A DNA stretch of 64,000 bases from Mycobacterium sp. D16Q14 (GTDB lineage Bacteria; Actinomycetota; Actinomycetes; Mycobacteriales; Mycobacteriaceae), in contig MAEX01000003.1 in the NCBI GenBank assembly GCA_002013415.1, positions 119,571 through 183,570 of the forward strand, in the 5' to 3' direction. The notes beneath the pieces were generated by a model. It saw nothing but the letters and a program-made list of their open reading frames with translations. It did not search any database and was not told the origin of the DNA. Both the position numbers and the translations under genes were made by a program. Numbering within the stretch: position 1 is the first letter of the stretch; every line of letters starts with the position of its first letter. Of this stretch, positions 18,226 through 27,121 are shown piece by piece.

Positions 18226-18282
18226 TTGTCTATGCCGCTCTTGATCGGGGTTGCCGCAGTGCTCAGTATGGCGATCCGTTGA
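18226..18282 (+). CDS. Short hydrophobic peptide, possible leader ORF
   Basis: A TTG codon at 18226, five bases after a strong GAAGGAG (18214-18220), opens an 18-codon frame; ATG 18232 is a second in-frame start. The peptide is strongly hydrophobic (PLLIGVAAVLSMAI) and stops at TGA 18280-18282. That stop overlaps TTG 18279 of the next gene as TTGA, the same coupling style as the rest of the operon. It could be a genuine small membrane peptide, a translational leader, or the remnant N-terminus of the next gene after a frameshift. Confidence 0.4.
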   Translation: MSMPLLIGVAAVLSMAIR

Positions 18283-19022
18283 GGGGACACCAGCGTCGTG
18301 CCACGGCGGCTTCGGAGGGGGTCCGGGCCGGACTGGCGCGATTGGCCCAGTCCGACCCGGGCCATGCCGAAGAGTTGACGTGGCAATGGCTCGATGAACT
18401 GGGCAAGGCGGGGAACCTCGCGGCGCTCGAAGCGATCTTCCTCATGGGAACCCCGCTGGTTGGCGCAGACGGCCTGACACAGGCCAGGTATTTGGCCAGC
18501 CCGTATGGCCGCCTGGTCGATTCGCTGTTGCGGTGGGGTCTCGGACGCTGGTGGCAAGGACATCGGTTCTCAGACGGTGGACGGTGCGGGATCTCGAACA
18601 CGCACCGCGAGTTCCGCTGGGCGTGGCGCCTGATGTTCCCCGGCTATCCGCGCCCCGGGGGGTGCCGCGGGGAAGAGGTATTCGATTTCCGCACCGTGAC
18701 TATCGAGGACTCGAAGACGCCGGGGCACCGGGTTACCCTGCTGGACTGGCATCTTCCGCCGGGAAAGATGAACCGTGTCGTCACCGCGGCCGTACGGCCC
18801 GTCGCGCGATGGTTCGTGTGGGATCTGACCCGGAGCGAGTTGGTTGCGCTGGCTGGCGGGGACATCATCCTGGCCCGGATACCGGTGCGGATTCCCTTCG
18901 GGCGCCGGTGGCGGACCACAACTTTCTACATGCACAGATGGGTGACCGGAGGCCCGTCGCTGTCAACATCGGAGTTATCAATGAACTGTCCGTCCCGGAC
19001 ACCGAGTGAGGAGTCCCAATGA
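18279..19022 (+). CDS. Hypothetical protein between two monooxygenase genes
   Basis: An open frame of 247 codons from TTG 18279, ending in an ATGA overlap with the following monooxygenase, which supports this frame to its end. No domain is recognised. The central part is rich in Trp and Arg (LMFPGYPRPGG, LLDWHLPPGKMN, FYMHRWVTGG). The start is weak: the good ribosome binding site belongs to the small frame at 18226. Either translation re-initiates at TTG 18279 or the gene once began at 18226 and is now frameshifted. Around 18950 another frame gives an alternative C-terminus ending at 19009. Confidence 0.55.
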   Translation: MRGHQRRATAASEGVRAGLARLAQSDPGHAEELTWQWLDELGKAGNLAALEAIFLMGTPLVGADGLTQARYLASPYGRLVDSLLRWGLGRWWQGHRFSDGGRCGISNTHREFRWAWRLMFPGYPRPGGCRGEEVFDFRTVTIEDSKTPGHRVTLLDWHLPPGKMNRVVTAAVRPVARWFVWDLTRSELVALAGGDIILARIPVRIPFGRRWRTTTFYMHRWVTGGPSLSTSELSMNCPSRTPSEESQ

Positions 19023-20590
19023 CCACATCAATTCCCGATCATCACGTCGTCGTCATCGGTGCGGGTATCGGGGGCCTGTGTGCCGGCGTGCGTTTACAGC
19101 AAGCGGGTGTGGAGGATTTCGTGATCCTCGACCGGGCCGCGGACCTGGGTGGGACGTGGCGCGACAACGTGTACCCGGGGATCGCGGTCGATATCCCGTC
19201 GGTGATCTACCAGTTCCCGTTCTTCCGCAATCCACAGTGGTCTCGCGTATTCGCACCTGGAGCCGAGGTGCAGGCCTATCACCTGCAGGTCGCCGAACGA
19301 TTCAACCTGCGGCCGCACTTCCGTTTCGGAGTCGAGGTACGCAACGAAGAATGGGACGAGGAGAATCACTGCTGGCGTCTGAATCTCGCCGACGGCACGG
19401 TGATCACCGCGCGGTTCGTGATCTCGGCGATAGGACCCTTCTTCGACGCGAAGCAGCCCGGCATCAAGGGGCTTGAGAGCTTCGCCGGCACCCGCGTGAC
19501 CCCTGTGCAGTGGCTGCCGGAACATGATGTGCGGGGCAAGCGCGTGGCGGTCATCGGCACCGGGGCAACCGGCGTCCAGCTGTGTGGCGCTATAGCCGAT
19601 GAGACCGAATCGCTTGTGGTGTTTCAGCGGACGCCCGTGTACTGCATCCCCAAACCGGACTTCCGGATCCCCGTGATTGCTCAATGGGCACTTCGTATCC
19701 CGGGGTTGTTCTCGGTGATCGAATGGGGAGCTCTACTCGGGGGAAGCCTGGGGCTGTGGTTCATGATTCACACCCCGGGTGCCGTCATGCGGCCGCTGAT
19801 GCGGGCCTTCGACCGTGCGGGCCGGGCCCTGTACGGCGCGTACTTGCGTGCGGTGGTCCGCGATCCGAAGGTGGCTCGCGACCTCCTGCCGTCCTTCGGA
19901 CCCTTCGGCAACCGGCCGACGCTGAACTCCGACTTCCCGCGGGTCTTCAACAAGTCGCACTGCTCGCTGGTCACCACGCCGATCGCCGAGGTGGTTCCCG
20001 AGGGTGTGAGGACGACGGACGGGACCGTTCACGAGGCCGATTTCCTCATCACGGCAACAGGATTCGACCTGTTTTCGGAACCTGCTTCCTACAAGCAGGG
20101 GCGCGTGACCGGAGCCGGTGGGCGTGACCTCGGCGACTTCTTCAATACCCGCGGGATGCAGGCGTACGAGAGCGTCTCGATCACCGGCTTCCCGAACCGA
20201 TGGATCATCGTCGGACCGTACTCCTGGACCGGAAACGGCGGATGGCACGGGTTGGCCGATACCGCGGTCACCCACATTGTCCGGGCCATCGAGCTGGCGA
20301 GTGAACGCGGTGCCACGCGCATGGAAGTACGGCAGGAAGCACTGGACAGGTTTCACCAGAGCATGCTGCGCAACGGGCGTAATCTGAAGTACTACTTCAC
20401 CGAACTCAATCGGGGAGTGCGGTCGTACTGGAAGAACGCCGACGATGATGTGCCGTTGCTGCGGCCTACCACGACTCTGCAGGCGCGTCGCGCGGCGAAG
20501 AACTTCCCGGCCGGCGATTATCAATATGCACAACAGGCTCGGTCCATCGATTCGACTGCGGTCCTGAATGATTCGCAGGTAGTGGTCTGA
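19019..20590 (+). CDS. FAD-dependent monooxygenase (Baeyer-Villiger-like)
   Basis: A 523-residue class B flavin monooxygenase with VIGAGIGGLC, DLGGTWRDNVYPGIAVDIPS and VIGTGATG motifs. The fingerprint is FAGTRVTPVQWL, with Thr for the central His and Leu after Trp. The NADPH half and the C-terminal IIVGPYSWTGNGGWH block are intact. It is followed at once by a disrupted SRPBCC gene, mirroring the intact monooxygenase-SRPBCC pair at 42470-44585. Confidence 0.88.
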   Translation: MTTSIPDHHVVVIGAGIGGLCAGVRLQQAGVEDFVILDRAADLGGTWRDNVYPGIAVDIPSVIYQFPFFRNPQWSRVFAPGAEVQAYHLQVAERFNLRPHFRFGVEVRNEEWDEENHCWRLNLADGTVITARFVISAIGPFFDAKQPGIKGLESFAGTRVTPVQWLPEHDVRGKRVAVIGTGATGVQLCGAIADETESLVVFQRTPVYCIPKPDFRIPVIAQWALRIPGLFSVIEWGALLGGSLGLWFMIHTPGAVMRPLMRAFDRAGRALYGAYLRAVVRDPKVARDLLPSFGPFGNRPTLNSDFPRVFNKSHCSLVTTPIAEVVPEGVRTTDGTVHEADFLITATGFDLFSEPASYKQGRVTGAGGRDLGDFFNTRGMQAYESVSITGFPNRWIIVGPYSWTGNGGWHGLADTAVTHIVRAIELASERGATRMEVRQEALDRFHQSMLRNGRNLKYYFTELNRGVRSYWKNADDDVPLLRPTTTLQARRAAKNFPAGDYQYAQQARSIDSTAVLNDSQVVV

Positions 20591-20592
20591 CG

Positions 20593-21128
20593 ATGGGATG
20601 GCCGATGCTCGCCCCGTGCCGGATCCCGATGTCGGATGATTCCGCGTTCGAGTCGGCGGCCATCGTGCTGCGCACCGCCCACACCTTCAACCTGCCCCTG
20701 GGCCAGGTGTGGACGGCGCTGGACAGCGACCAGACGTGGTCGTGGCTGCCGTTTGGGTGTGGCGTGCGGTATGACGAACTGCGCCGCGCAGTCGGCATGG
20801 AGTGAGAGATGGGCACGGTGTCGGTGCCCTGGCGGTTCTTGTGGATTCAGCGTGAGAGATTCTGGCGGTATGAGCCACCGCATCGCATCACCTACTCCGC
20901 GGCGGCGGGCACACGTGGCCACTGTTGAAGCTGTGGGCCGAGGACTACGTGCTCGCTTCCGCTCCCGGTGGCTGCACCGTCCGCTGGACTGCCGCGATAA
21001 CCCCGCGATTCGTGTCCGGGTTGCCCCTACGCTGGCTCCAGTCGCTCCTGCGGGTGGTGTTCGCGTGGGGTTTTCGGCCCGGGATGCGGTCGCTCATCGC
21101 ACATCTGGACAGTCCGGACTCGTCCTAG
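20593..21128 (+). pseudogene. SRPBCC-family protein, disrupted by a stop and a frameshift
   Basis: The first 70 codons (RTAHTFNLPLGQVWTALDSD, then TWSWLPFGCG) end at TGA 20803-20805. The same frame continues with a coherent sequence (EMGTVSVPWRFLWIQRERFW, RITYSAAAG) to about 20905, where a frameshift is needed to reach WPLLKLWAEDYVL and TVRWTAAITPRFVSGLP, ending at 21128. The pieces align in order with the intact protein at 44040-44585 (VWRVVSGDRMWSWLP, TVDWTLACAPRYLTNIP). The premature TGA replaces what was probably a Trp codon. Two independent lesions indicate a true pseudogene rather than a sequencing slip. Confidence 0.8.
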
Positions 21129-21143
21129 AGTGCGGTATCTGAC

Positions 21144-21953
21144 CTAGCGGCCTTGCACGCGCCGGTTGGTCTCCACCCGCGCGGCGTCCGGCCAAATCGA
21201 CTTGGCCGCAGGCGAATCACAGAAGACAGCGGAATCCTGCCAGTCCATGTCAATGGCCCCCAGCCCGGCCTGCTTGTGCACCATGCAGCTTGCGGTGAGC
21301 ACCTTGCTGCTGTCTGGGTCAACTTCCTCGGTGGTCATCGTCAGGGTGATGATGTGGGTGTACCCGGCCGCGGTCGGTAGGTAGAAGTCGAGGTCGCGGC
21401 TGGAGAACGCGCCGCTGTTGACCACGACGTAGCCGTCGCCGCTGGGGTAAATGGCCTGTCCGAACATCTGAACCCGCTCGAAGTGGGTCGTCTGCTTCTC
21501 GGCGCGCCACACCGAAAACCGGCTGTTCACAGCGCCGTTCATGACACGGGTGGCGATCGGAATGATCATCTCGTCGCGCCCGTCCCCGTCGATGTCCTGT
21601 AAGCCAACCGGCGCGGGGCTGGACGGCTCCAGCAGTTCGTTGACCTCTTGCAACTTTTTGCCGGAGGCGTCCTTGATGGTGACCCTGACCGACAGCGGCG
21701 GATAGTCGGGGGCGTCGTCGTTGTCGGGGTGTGGCCGCCAATACTCGACATCAAAGGTGATTCCCGTGCCGTCAGCGGCCGACAGGCGACAATCCGTGTG
21801 TGCCATAGGGCGTTCCGGGACGATCATCGTGGTTCGGCTGGGGCAGGGCGGCAATGCCGCCCGTGCCACGGCAACCGGGTAAATCGCCTGCGCCGAAGCG
21901 AGCAGGGCGGCCGCGGCGATACCAGCGCCCAGACCATGCATACGCCGGGGCAT
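21144..21953 (-). CDS. Secreted protein at the end of the mce operon
   Basis: A 269-residue protein with an N-terminal signal peptide (GLGAGIAAAALLASAQAIY, cleavage likely near ARA-AL, residue 33). The mature part has a calcium-binding-like DIDGDGRDE motif of the VCBS/FG-GAP type near residue 125 and several Cys residues that could pair outside the cell. It starts 3 bases after the stop of the Mce-associated protein, so it is the last gene of the operon. Its role is unknown; a periplasmic accessory of lipid import is plausible. Confidence 0.8.
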   Translation of the reverse strand: MPRRMHGLGAGIAAAALLASAQAIYPVAVARAALPPCPSRTTMIVPERPMAHTDCRLSAADGTGITFDVEYWRPHPDNDDAPDYPPLSVRVTIKDASGKKLQEVNELLEPSSPAPVGLQDIDGDGRDEMIIPIATRVMNGAVNSRFSVWRAEKQTTHFERVQMFGQAIYPSGDGYVVVNSGAFSSRDLDFYLPTAAGYTHIITLTMTTEEVDPDSSKVLTASCMVHKQAGLGAIDMDWQDSAVFCDSPAAKSIWPDAARVETNRRVQGR

Positions 21954-21956
21954 TGC

Positions 21957-22745
21957 CTACTTCTGACCGGGAAGCGCAGGCAGCGGCGGAAGGCTAGGGG
22001 CGGGCGCCTTACCGGGCGCCGGGGCCAGCTCCTCGGGAAGCAGCTTCTGGTCGCCGGGATGCATGATGGTGCCGGTGGAGCTGGCATTTTTGGGGCCGAT
22101 ATCGGTCACCTGCCATCCGTCGCCGTCTTTCTTGACGGTGATCTGCAGGACCAGCGTGGTGGCCCGGGGCTCCGGGTTCTGTACGTTTCGGGTGGTCTGC
22201 CGGGTGGTGACCACAACCTGGTAGATGCCGTTCTGCTGTGCCACCGCATCCGAGGCGATGATCTCGCCCTTGGACGTCACCTGCGCCTGCAGCATGATGG
22301 CCTTGAGGAGCTTCTCAGCATCGCTGTACTTGCTCTGAAGTGGCTCGGCGGCACCTTCTTTGACGTTCTTGAAGAACTTCTCGGGATCTTCGTAGCTGTA
22401 GGTGAGTGACTTCATCGCGTATGCGGATGCCGCATCGGTGGCCGCGGTGCGTTCGGTTTCGCCCGCACGGGTAGCGGCGAGGGTGTCGGACAACTTCTGG
22501 TATTGCCAGACCCCGAGAACAGCTCCGAGGATTCCCACGGCGAGCAGGCCGATGGCAAACCACTTCCAGATATTGGCGCCGCTGTCCGGCGCGTCTGTAT
22601 CGGATTCGTTTTCAACGACTTTCGAACGCTTTGCGGGTTTCTCTTTGGCCTTCGCAGGGCCCTCGGTTGCCTCGTCGGTGGTCTCCGAGATTTCCTCGGG
22701 ATCTGCGTCATCCAGGGGGAGCGTGCGCTCGTCGATGTCGGTCAT
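21957..22745 (-). CDS. Mce-associated membrane protein
   Basis: A 262-residue protein from ATG 22745, which overlaps the mceF stop by ATGA; the open frame continues upstream but inside mceF. It has an acidic and Lys-rich cytoplasmic N-terminus (residues 1-58), one membrane helix (FAIGLLAVGILGAVLGVW) and an extracytoplasmic domain with the NTF2-like features of Mas proteins (DAASAYAMKSLTYSYEDPEK..). The C-terminus is Pro-rich. Mas proteins are encoded at the ends of mce operons and are thought to stabilise the transporter. Confidence 0.88.
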   Translation of the reverse strand: MTDIDERTLPLDDADPEEISETTDEATEGPAKAKEKPAKRSKVVENESDTDAPDSGANIWKWFAIGLLAVGILGAVLGVWQYQKLSDTLAATRAGETERTAATDAASAYAMKSLTYSYEDPEKFFKNVKEGAAEPLQSKYSDAEKLLKAIMLQAQVTSKGEIIASDAVAQQNGIYQVVVTTRQTTRNVQNPEPRATTLVLQITVKKDGDGWQVTDIGPKNASSTGTIMHPGDQKLLPEELAPAPGKAPAPSLPPLPALPGQK

Positions 22746-23815
22746 GATCCGGGCCTTCCTGCTGTCGCTGTTTGTGGTGCCGCGGTTGTTTTGGGTGCGG
22801 CTGGTTGTGATCCTGGTGGGGCGGGTTTGGCTGCTGCCGGTGGCGATTCGGGCTGTGGCCACTCGGGTACGCCGAGGTGGACGCGCACTCCGCCCCGGTT
22901 GTTGAATGTCGAATCCCAAAAGTCCAGCCAGTGCCCGGCGTCCAACTTGATATCGCGTAGCGGAGCGACGATCGGTTCGAGGACCGTCACGAATTCCGAG
23001 AGCGGTTCGGACAGGGCACTGACATAGTCGAAGAGCTTGTCCACGAGGTCGGTTAGCGGCTTCCCGTCGCCCATGCCGGCTTCGACAAGCGGTTCGAGCT
23101 TCTCGATCACCTTCACCAGGGCGACCAGGCCGTCAATGCTGGCCGGGACTGTTTTGGCGGATTGCTTCAGGATCTCACCAGCCCTGATTTCGCCGAGACC
23201 GTTGGTCAGGGTCGACGTATTGCCGATCAGCTGTGCCAGATACTGTTTGTCATCCCTCACCATCTGCGCGAATAGACCTGCGGTGGTGGCCAACTGGTCG
23301 ATGGTCTTGGTGTTGTCCATGATTCCCGCCGCCACGTTGTTGAGGGTGATCTCCAGGTCGTCGGCGTTCATGGCCTGCATGAGTGCATTGCCCTTTTGCA
23401 GCAGATCGCTCACCGTGTACACGGGCGCTGCCTTCGAGGCCGGGATCACGGCGCCGTCGCTGTAGTACGGGGGTTCGATACGAACCGGCTTGAACTCCAC
23501 ATACTGTTCGCCAGCGGCCGAGAGGTTTTGCACGCTCACTTGGCTGTCAACGGGGATGGGATAGCCGCTGTCGAGGGCCATCGAGACTGCCAAACCTGTG
23601 GGGGTGGCTTGAACGTCGGTGACTCGTCCCACCTTGATTCCCCGCAGGGTGACCTGAGAGGTGGACATCAATCCACCCGAACTGTCCAGCATGAGCGTCA
23701 TGCGATGGGTCTTGTTGGTAGAGGCGATGTCGAGGACACCAAAGGCCATATAGACGGCGCCGACAAGCGAGATGATCGACAGCACCGCGAGGGTGAGCAG
23801 CACCTTGAGCCTCAT
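22742..23815 (-). CDS. mceF: MCE-family protein MceF
   Basis: A 357-residue substrate-binding subunit of an Mce lipid importer. It has an N-terminal membrane helix (LLTLAVLSIISLVGAVYMAFG), the MCE/MlaD domain (residues 38-115, with VTLRGIKVGRVTDV), then a long helical region and a Pro/Ala-rich C-terminal tail. It is sixth in the MCE series, coupled to mceE before and the Mas gene after by ATGA overlaps. Confidence 0.93.
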   Translation of the reverse strand: MRLKVLLTLAVLSIISLVGAVYMAFGVLDIASTNKTHRMTLMLDSSGGLMSTSQVTLRGIKVGRVTDVQATPTGLAVSMALDSGYPIPVDSQVSVQNLSAAGEQYVEFKPVRIEPPYYSDGAVIPASKAAPVYTVSDLLQKGNALMQAMNADDLEITLNNVAAGIMDNTKTIDQLATTAGLFAQMVRDDKQYLAQLIGNTSTLTNGLGEIRAGEILKQSAKTVPASIDGLVALVKVIEKLEPLVEAGMGDGKPLTDLVDKLFDYVSALSEPLSEFVTVLEPIVAPLRDIKLDAGHWLDFWDSTFNNRGGVRVHLGVPEWPQPESPPAAAKPAPPGSQPAAPKTTAAPQTATAGRPGS

Positions 23816-24846
23816 CGCACCAGCCCCATCGTCTGCATGTTCCGAATGACCGAATCGGCACGTTCCCCGGGGCTGACCCCCAGTGTGCTGTCCGGAGCTT
23901 CAATATCGGTGACGGTGTATTTCGGGCCGCCGTCCTTGAAGAACGGGATGATCCTGTCGCGGATGGTGCGGACCATCTTGTCGCCGAGCACCGGGACGGT
24001 GGTGTCGGTGGTCGAGGTGGTGTGGATGAACGGGGTTAGGTACGAGAGGATCTGCATGAGGTTGGGGTAGTCCAGGATCTCTCCGACCTCCCGCCCGAGT
24101 TGTGCGCCGTTGATGATCAGATCGCTCAGGCTCAGCACCACTTTGGCCAGTGAGGGCAGCTTGGTCGGGCCCTCGGCAAGTAGCCGCCGAAACGTTCCCT
24201 TGTTGGCCCGGAACGACTCGCTGATGGTTTGCATGTTGGTCAGGATCCGGTTGAGGGTGTCCTGGTTATTGGACAAATCATTGACCATTCCGGCCAGCGA
24301 ACGATGGATGCGGTCGAGCTCCTCCGGCGGAGGAAAGGAGCTGTTCATATTGGCCACCGTGGTCTGCATGGTGTTGAGGCTGCCTCCGCCGATCAGGTTC
24401 GACATGGACCGCATGAGGTCCTCCACATTCGCGGCCGGGACGGTGTTGGCCAGCGCCACGGTGTCGCCGTCCTGCAGGTGGGTAGGCGCAGGATCGGTGG
24501 GCGAGATCATGGCGATGTAGACATCGCCGAGCACGGTGGCCTGTCGGAGCTCGGCCTTGACGTTCCGCGGGAATGTGGCGCCGCCTTCGATATCGACGTA
24601 CGCGACGGGAGTGGTGCCCCTGAGCTCGACCCGGTCCAGCAGGCCCACCTGTACGCCGCCCGAGTCGACCTTTGCCCTTCCGGGCAAGTTCAGCACGCTG
24701 GAGAACTCGATCTTGAGGCGGTAGGTGTCCTTCGGGATGTAGGCGCCGGGCATGGGCATCTTGGTGGGGTCCAGGGCCTCGGTGGAACACGCCGGGACCA
24801 CGGCGAATGCCGTGGCGAGAAGGATGATCAACAGGCGTCGAATCAT
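23812..24846 (-). CDS. mceE: MCE-family lipoprotein MceE (LprN-like)
   Basis: A 344-residue protein from ATG 24846. It has a lipoprotein signal peptide (RRLLIILLATAFAVVPAC) whose VPAC lipobox gives the lipidated Cys near residue 19, as in mycobacterial MceE/LprN proteins. The MCE domain follows (VDSGGVQVGLLDRVELRG) and then a helical needle region. The longer open frame to 25062 lies inside mceD and has no lipoprotein signal at its start, so it is rejected. ATGA overlaps flank it on both sides. Confidence 0.93.
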   Translation of the reverse strand: MIRRLLIILLATAFAVVPACSTEALDPTKMPMPGAYIPKDTYRLKIEFSSVLNLPGRAKVDSGGVQVGLLDRVELRGTTPVAYVDIEGGATFPRNVKAELRQATVLGDVYIAMISPTDPAPTHLQDGDTVALANTVPAANVEDLMRSMSNLIGGGSLNTMQTTVANMNSSFPPPEELDRIHRSLAGMVNDLSNNQDTLNRILTNMQTISESFRANKGTFRRLLAEGPTKLPSLAKVVLSLSDLIINGAQLGREVGEILDYPNLMQILSYLTPFIHTTSTTDTTVPVLGDKMVRTIRDRIIPFFKDGGPKYTVTDIEAPDSTLGVSPGERADSVIRNMQTMGLVR

Positions 24847-26090
24847 GACAGTGCCGCTCCCATGATCAGGTTGGTCAAACCGAGGGTCACCGGGTCCGAC
24901 GCGGTCCCGGGTGCACACGCCGCCTGGGATCCGGGGGTGTTCCGGTTCCGCAGATTTTGGCAGATGGCGCTGGCCTGCTCCGGCGAGATGGCAACGCGCG
25001 GAGGAACATAGGTGACGTTGTGGGTCTTCGTGTTGGGTAGGTAGATGTCGTCGGCCAGCCAATTGATCACCGGTGGCAAGGTGCTGAAGAATGTGAGGAT
25101 ATGCGGGGTGTAGGCGTTGAGGATGTCGCGCACCCAGGGCACGATCTTGTCGAAGAGGTTCTTGTATATCCGGCCGGCGGCGCGCTGCACCATGCCGTTC
25201 ACCGTGGGAAGAAAGGTGGTGAGGTAGTCGAGGCCGACAGCAAAGTTGTCCGATATGCCCGCAATCAACCGGGCGACATCAGGGAGCGCCTTGACCACGC
25301 CCGCGAACTCGTTCCAGTACTGCAGCCAGTTCGAGGTGACGATGGCGCTGTTCTCGAACAGCTGACGGTAATCGGCATCGGCCTTGTACGGATCTCCGAC
25401 CATGGTGGTGAGGTTGTTGAGCATTTCTTTGAATCCGGGGCCCACGCCGTCGAGCGATCGGGCCGCTCCCTTGAGAGTCTTGTTGAGCGCCTGCACGCCC
25501 GGCGAATTCGCCGGATCTTGGCCGGGCGCTGCCTGCATCAGGGTGTCGGCAAGCTCGCCGATGGCGGAGAACGATTCGGTGACGCTCACCGGTGTTCTGG
25601 TGTTTTCCAGCGAGATGCATTGGTTTCCAGCAAATTTGGGGCCCTCGCTCCACGACCGGGTCAGTTCAATGCTGCGATTGGTGATCACCGATTGTGAATA
25701 GCTTGCCGCACCCACATCGGCAGGCAGGTCCATGTCGTCGGGGATCTCGAAGTCGACCTCGACATGGTCGGGCGTGTTGGTGACCGCCGTCACCGTCCCG
25801 ATCTCGACACCGAGGAGCAGGACCTTGTTGCCCTTGTACAGCCCGGACCCGTCGCGGAAGTCTGCGCAGAGCGATCTGGTGTTGTCCAACAACGGGATAT
25901 GGGCATTTCCCAGGTACGGCATCACCATGTTCTTGACGGCGGGCAGGACGGTGCGAGCGCCGAAGATTCCGGCAACTGCCACCACCGCAACAAGCGCTAC
26001 GCCGATGGCGGTCACCAGGGCCGCCCGCGCACCGCGGCGCATGCCAGCGAGGCGAGTCAGGATGTTCTGGACAAATACTGGCTGTGTCAT
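24843..26090 (-). CDS. mceD: MCE-family protein MceD
   Basis: A 415-residue MCE protein from ATG 26090. The N-terminal membrane helix (ALVTAIGVALVAVVAVAGIFG) precedes the MCE domain (GSGLYKGNKVLLLGVEIGTV) and a long C-terminal region predicted to be helical. The start is 8 bases after the mceC stop. Two extra Cys near the C-terminus (SAICQN, AACAPG) could form an extracytoplasmic disulfide. Confidence 0.93.
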   Translation of the reverse strand: MTQPVFVQNILTRLAGMRRGARAALVTAIGVALVAVVAVAGIFGARTVLPAVKNMVMPYLGNAHIPLLDNTRSLCADFRDGSGLYKGNKVLLLGVEIGTVTAVTNTPDHVEVDFEIPDDMDLPADVGAASYSQSVITNRSIELTRSWSEGPKFAGNQCISLENTRTPVSVTESFSAIGELADTLMQAAPGQDPANSPGVQALNKTLKGAARSLDGVGPGFKEMLNNLTTMVGDPYKADADYRQLFENSAIVTSNWLQYWNEFAGVVKALPDVARLIAGISDNFAVGLDYLTTFLPTVNGMVQRAAGRIYKNLFDKIVPWVRDILNAYTPHILTFFSTLPPVINWLADDIYLPNTKTHNVTYVPPRVAISPEQASAICQNLRNRNTPGSQAACAPGTASDPVTLGLTNLIMGAALS

Positions 26091-26098
26091 CAAGGGCC

Positions 26099-27121
26099 TC
26101 AACAGAACCTGAAGAAGTGGGGTAGGCAGACGTCTTGCCCGGGGATCACCCGGTCGTTCTCGTTGATAGTGATGCCGTTGCCGCTGAGCATGGGCAGCAC
26201 GACCCCGACGAGTTGGCCCCACTGTTCGGCGGCCTTACCGAGCTTTTCGGGATATTTGGTGAGGGTGTCGACGATGTCGTCCAGTCCATTGAGCATGGGT
26301 TCGTAATCGCGCGCGTATGCGGTGGTGAATCGGTTGAAAAGTCGGAGGAGCTCCCGCAACAGGGCGAACACCTCGATCAGATCGGTCGTGCTGTTGCCGT
26401 ATTTGGCGCCGATTTTGGAGAGCGTGGTGACGATCTTGGCGAGTTGTTCCTTGCCCGTCTTGAAGGCACGGAGGTACTCGTTCGCGTAGTTCAGGGTGGC
26501 GTGGAAGTCCTCGGTGGTCGGCTCAAGTGCGCTGATGAGTGATTGAGACGAGTCGAAGAAGTCACGTAAACCGTTGGGATACTTGTCCACTGCATTCGCG
26601 ACTTCCATCAGGCTGTCGTGGATAACCTTGGCGTCCACCTTCTTGACCACGGGCGTGAACTTCTGGAACAGCTCATTGATCTCGAAAGGGATGCTGGTGC
26701 GCTCGGGTGGAATCGGGGTTTTCCCCAGCGGGGTCGAGCCCTCGGGGTAGAGGGCCACATAGTGCCCACCGAGCGGGGTGAGCATCCGGATATCTACCCG
26801 CGAATCGGATCCGACCGGCACCGAGTGATCCACCGTAAAGGTGGCCTCCACCAGCGATTTATCGATGCGTACGCTCGACACCTTGCCCACCGAGATGCCG
26901 GCGATTCGGACGTCGTCGCCGGCGCGCAGCCCACCCGAGGCCCGAAGGTGCAGCACGTAGGTCTTCATGCCACTCGTATTGACGAATGCCACTCCGATGG
27001 CGGCCAGTATCGCGACGATGACAATGACTCCAATAAGTCCGTTTCGCCGATTGCGTTTAGCCTCCGCCTGTTCATCGAGAATCGGACGGTTTCTCGCGAA
27101 AATTCGCACGAGGGCGTTCAC
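26099..27121 (-). CDS. mceC: MCE-family protein MceC
   Basis: A 340-residue MCE protein. GTG 27121 overlaps the mceB stop as GTGA, matching the rest of the operon; GTG 27127 is two codons upstream. It has a basic cytoplasmic N-terminus, a membrane helix (LIGVIVIVAILAAIGVAFV), the MCE domain (GDDVRIAGISVGKVSSV) and a helical C-terminal region ending in CLPHFFRFC. Confidence 0.93.
   Translation of the reverse strand: MNALVRIFARNRPILDEQAEAKRNRRNGLIGVIVIVAILAAIGVAFVNTSGMKTYVLHLRASGGLRAGDDVRIAGISVGKVSSVRIDKSLVEATFTVDHSVPVGSDSRVDIRMLTPLGGHYVALYPEGSTPLGKTPIPPERTSIPFEINELFQKFTPVVKKVDAKVIHDSLMEVANAVDKYPNGLRDFFDSSQSLISALEPTTEDFHATLNYANEYLRAFKTGKEQLAKIVTTLSKIGAKYGNSTTDLIEVFALLRELLRLFNRFTTAYARDYEPMLNGLDDIVDTLTKYPEKLGKAAEQWGQLVGVVLPMLSGNGITINENDRVIPGQDVCLPHFFRFC

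Noticed and set aside
18533..19009. An alternative frame giving a different C-terminus for the 18279 gene
   Set aside because: The ATGA overlap at 19019-19022 favours the longer frame, although a late frameshift cannot be excluded.
21648..22409. A 253-codon plus-strand frame inside the mce operon
   Set aside because: Antisense to the secreted protein and Mas genes, Gly/Arg-rich with no recognisable motif.
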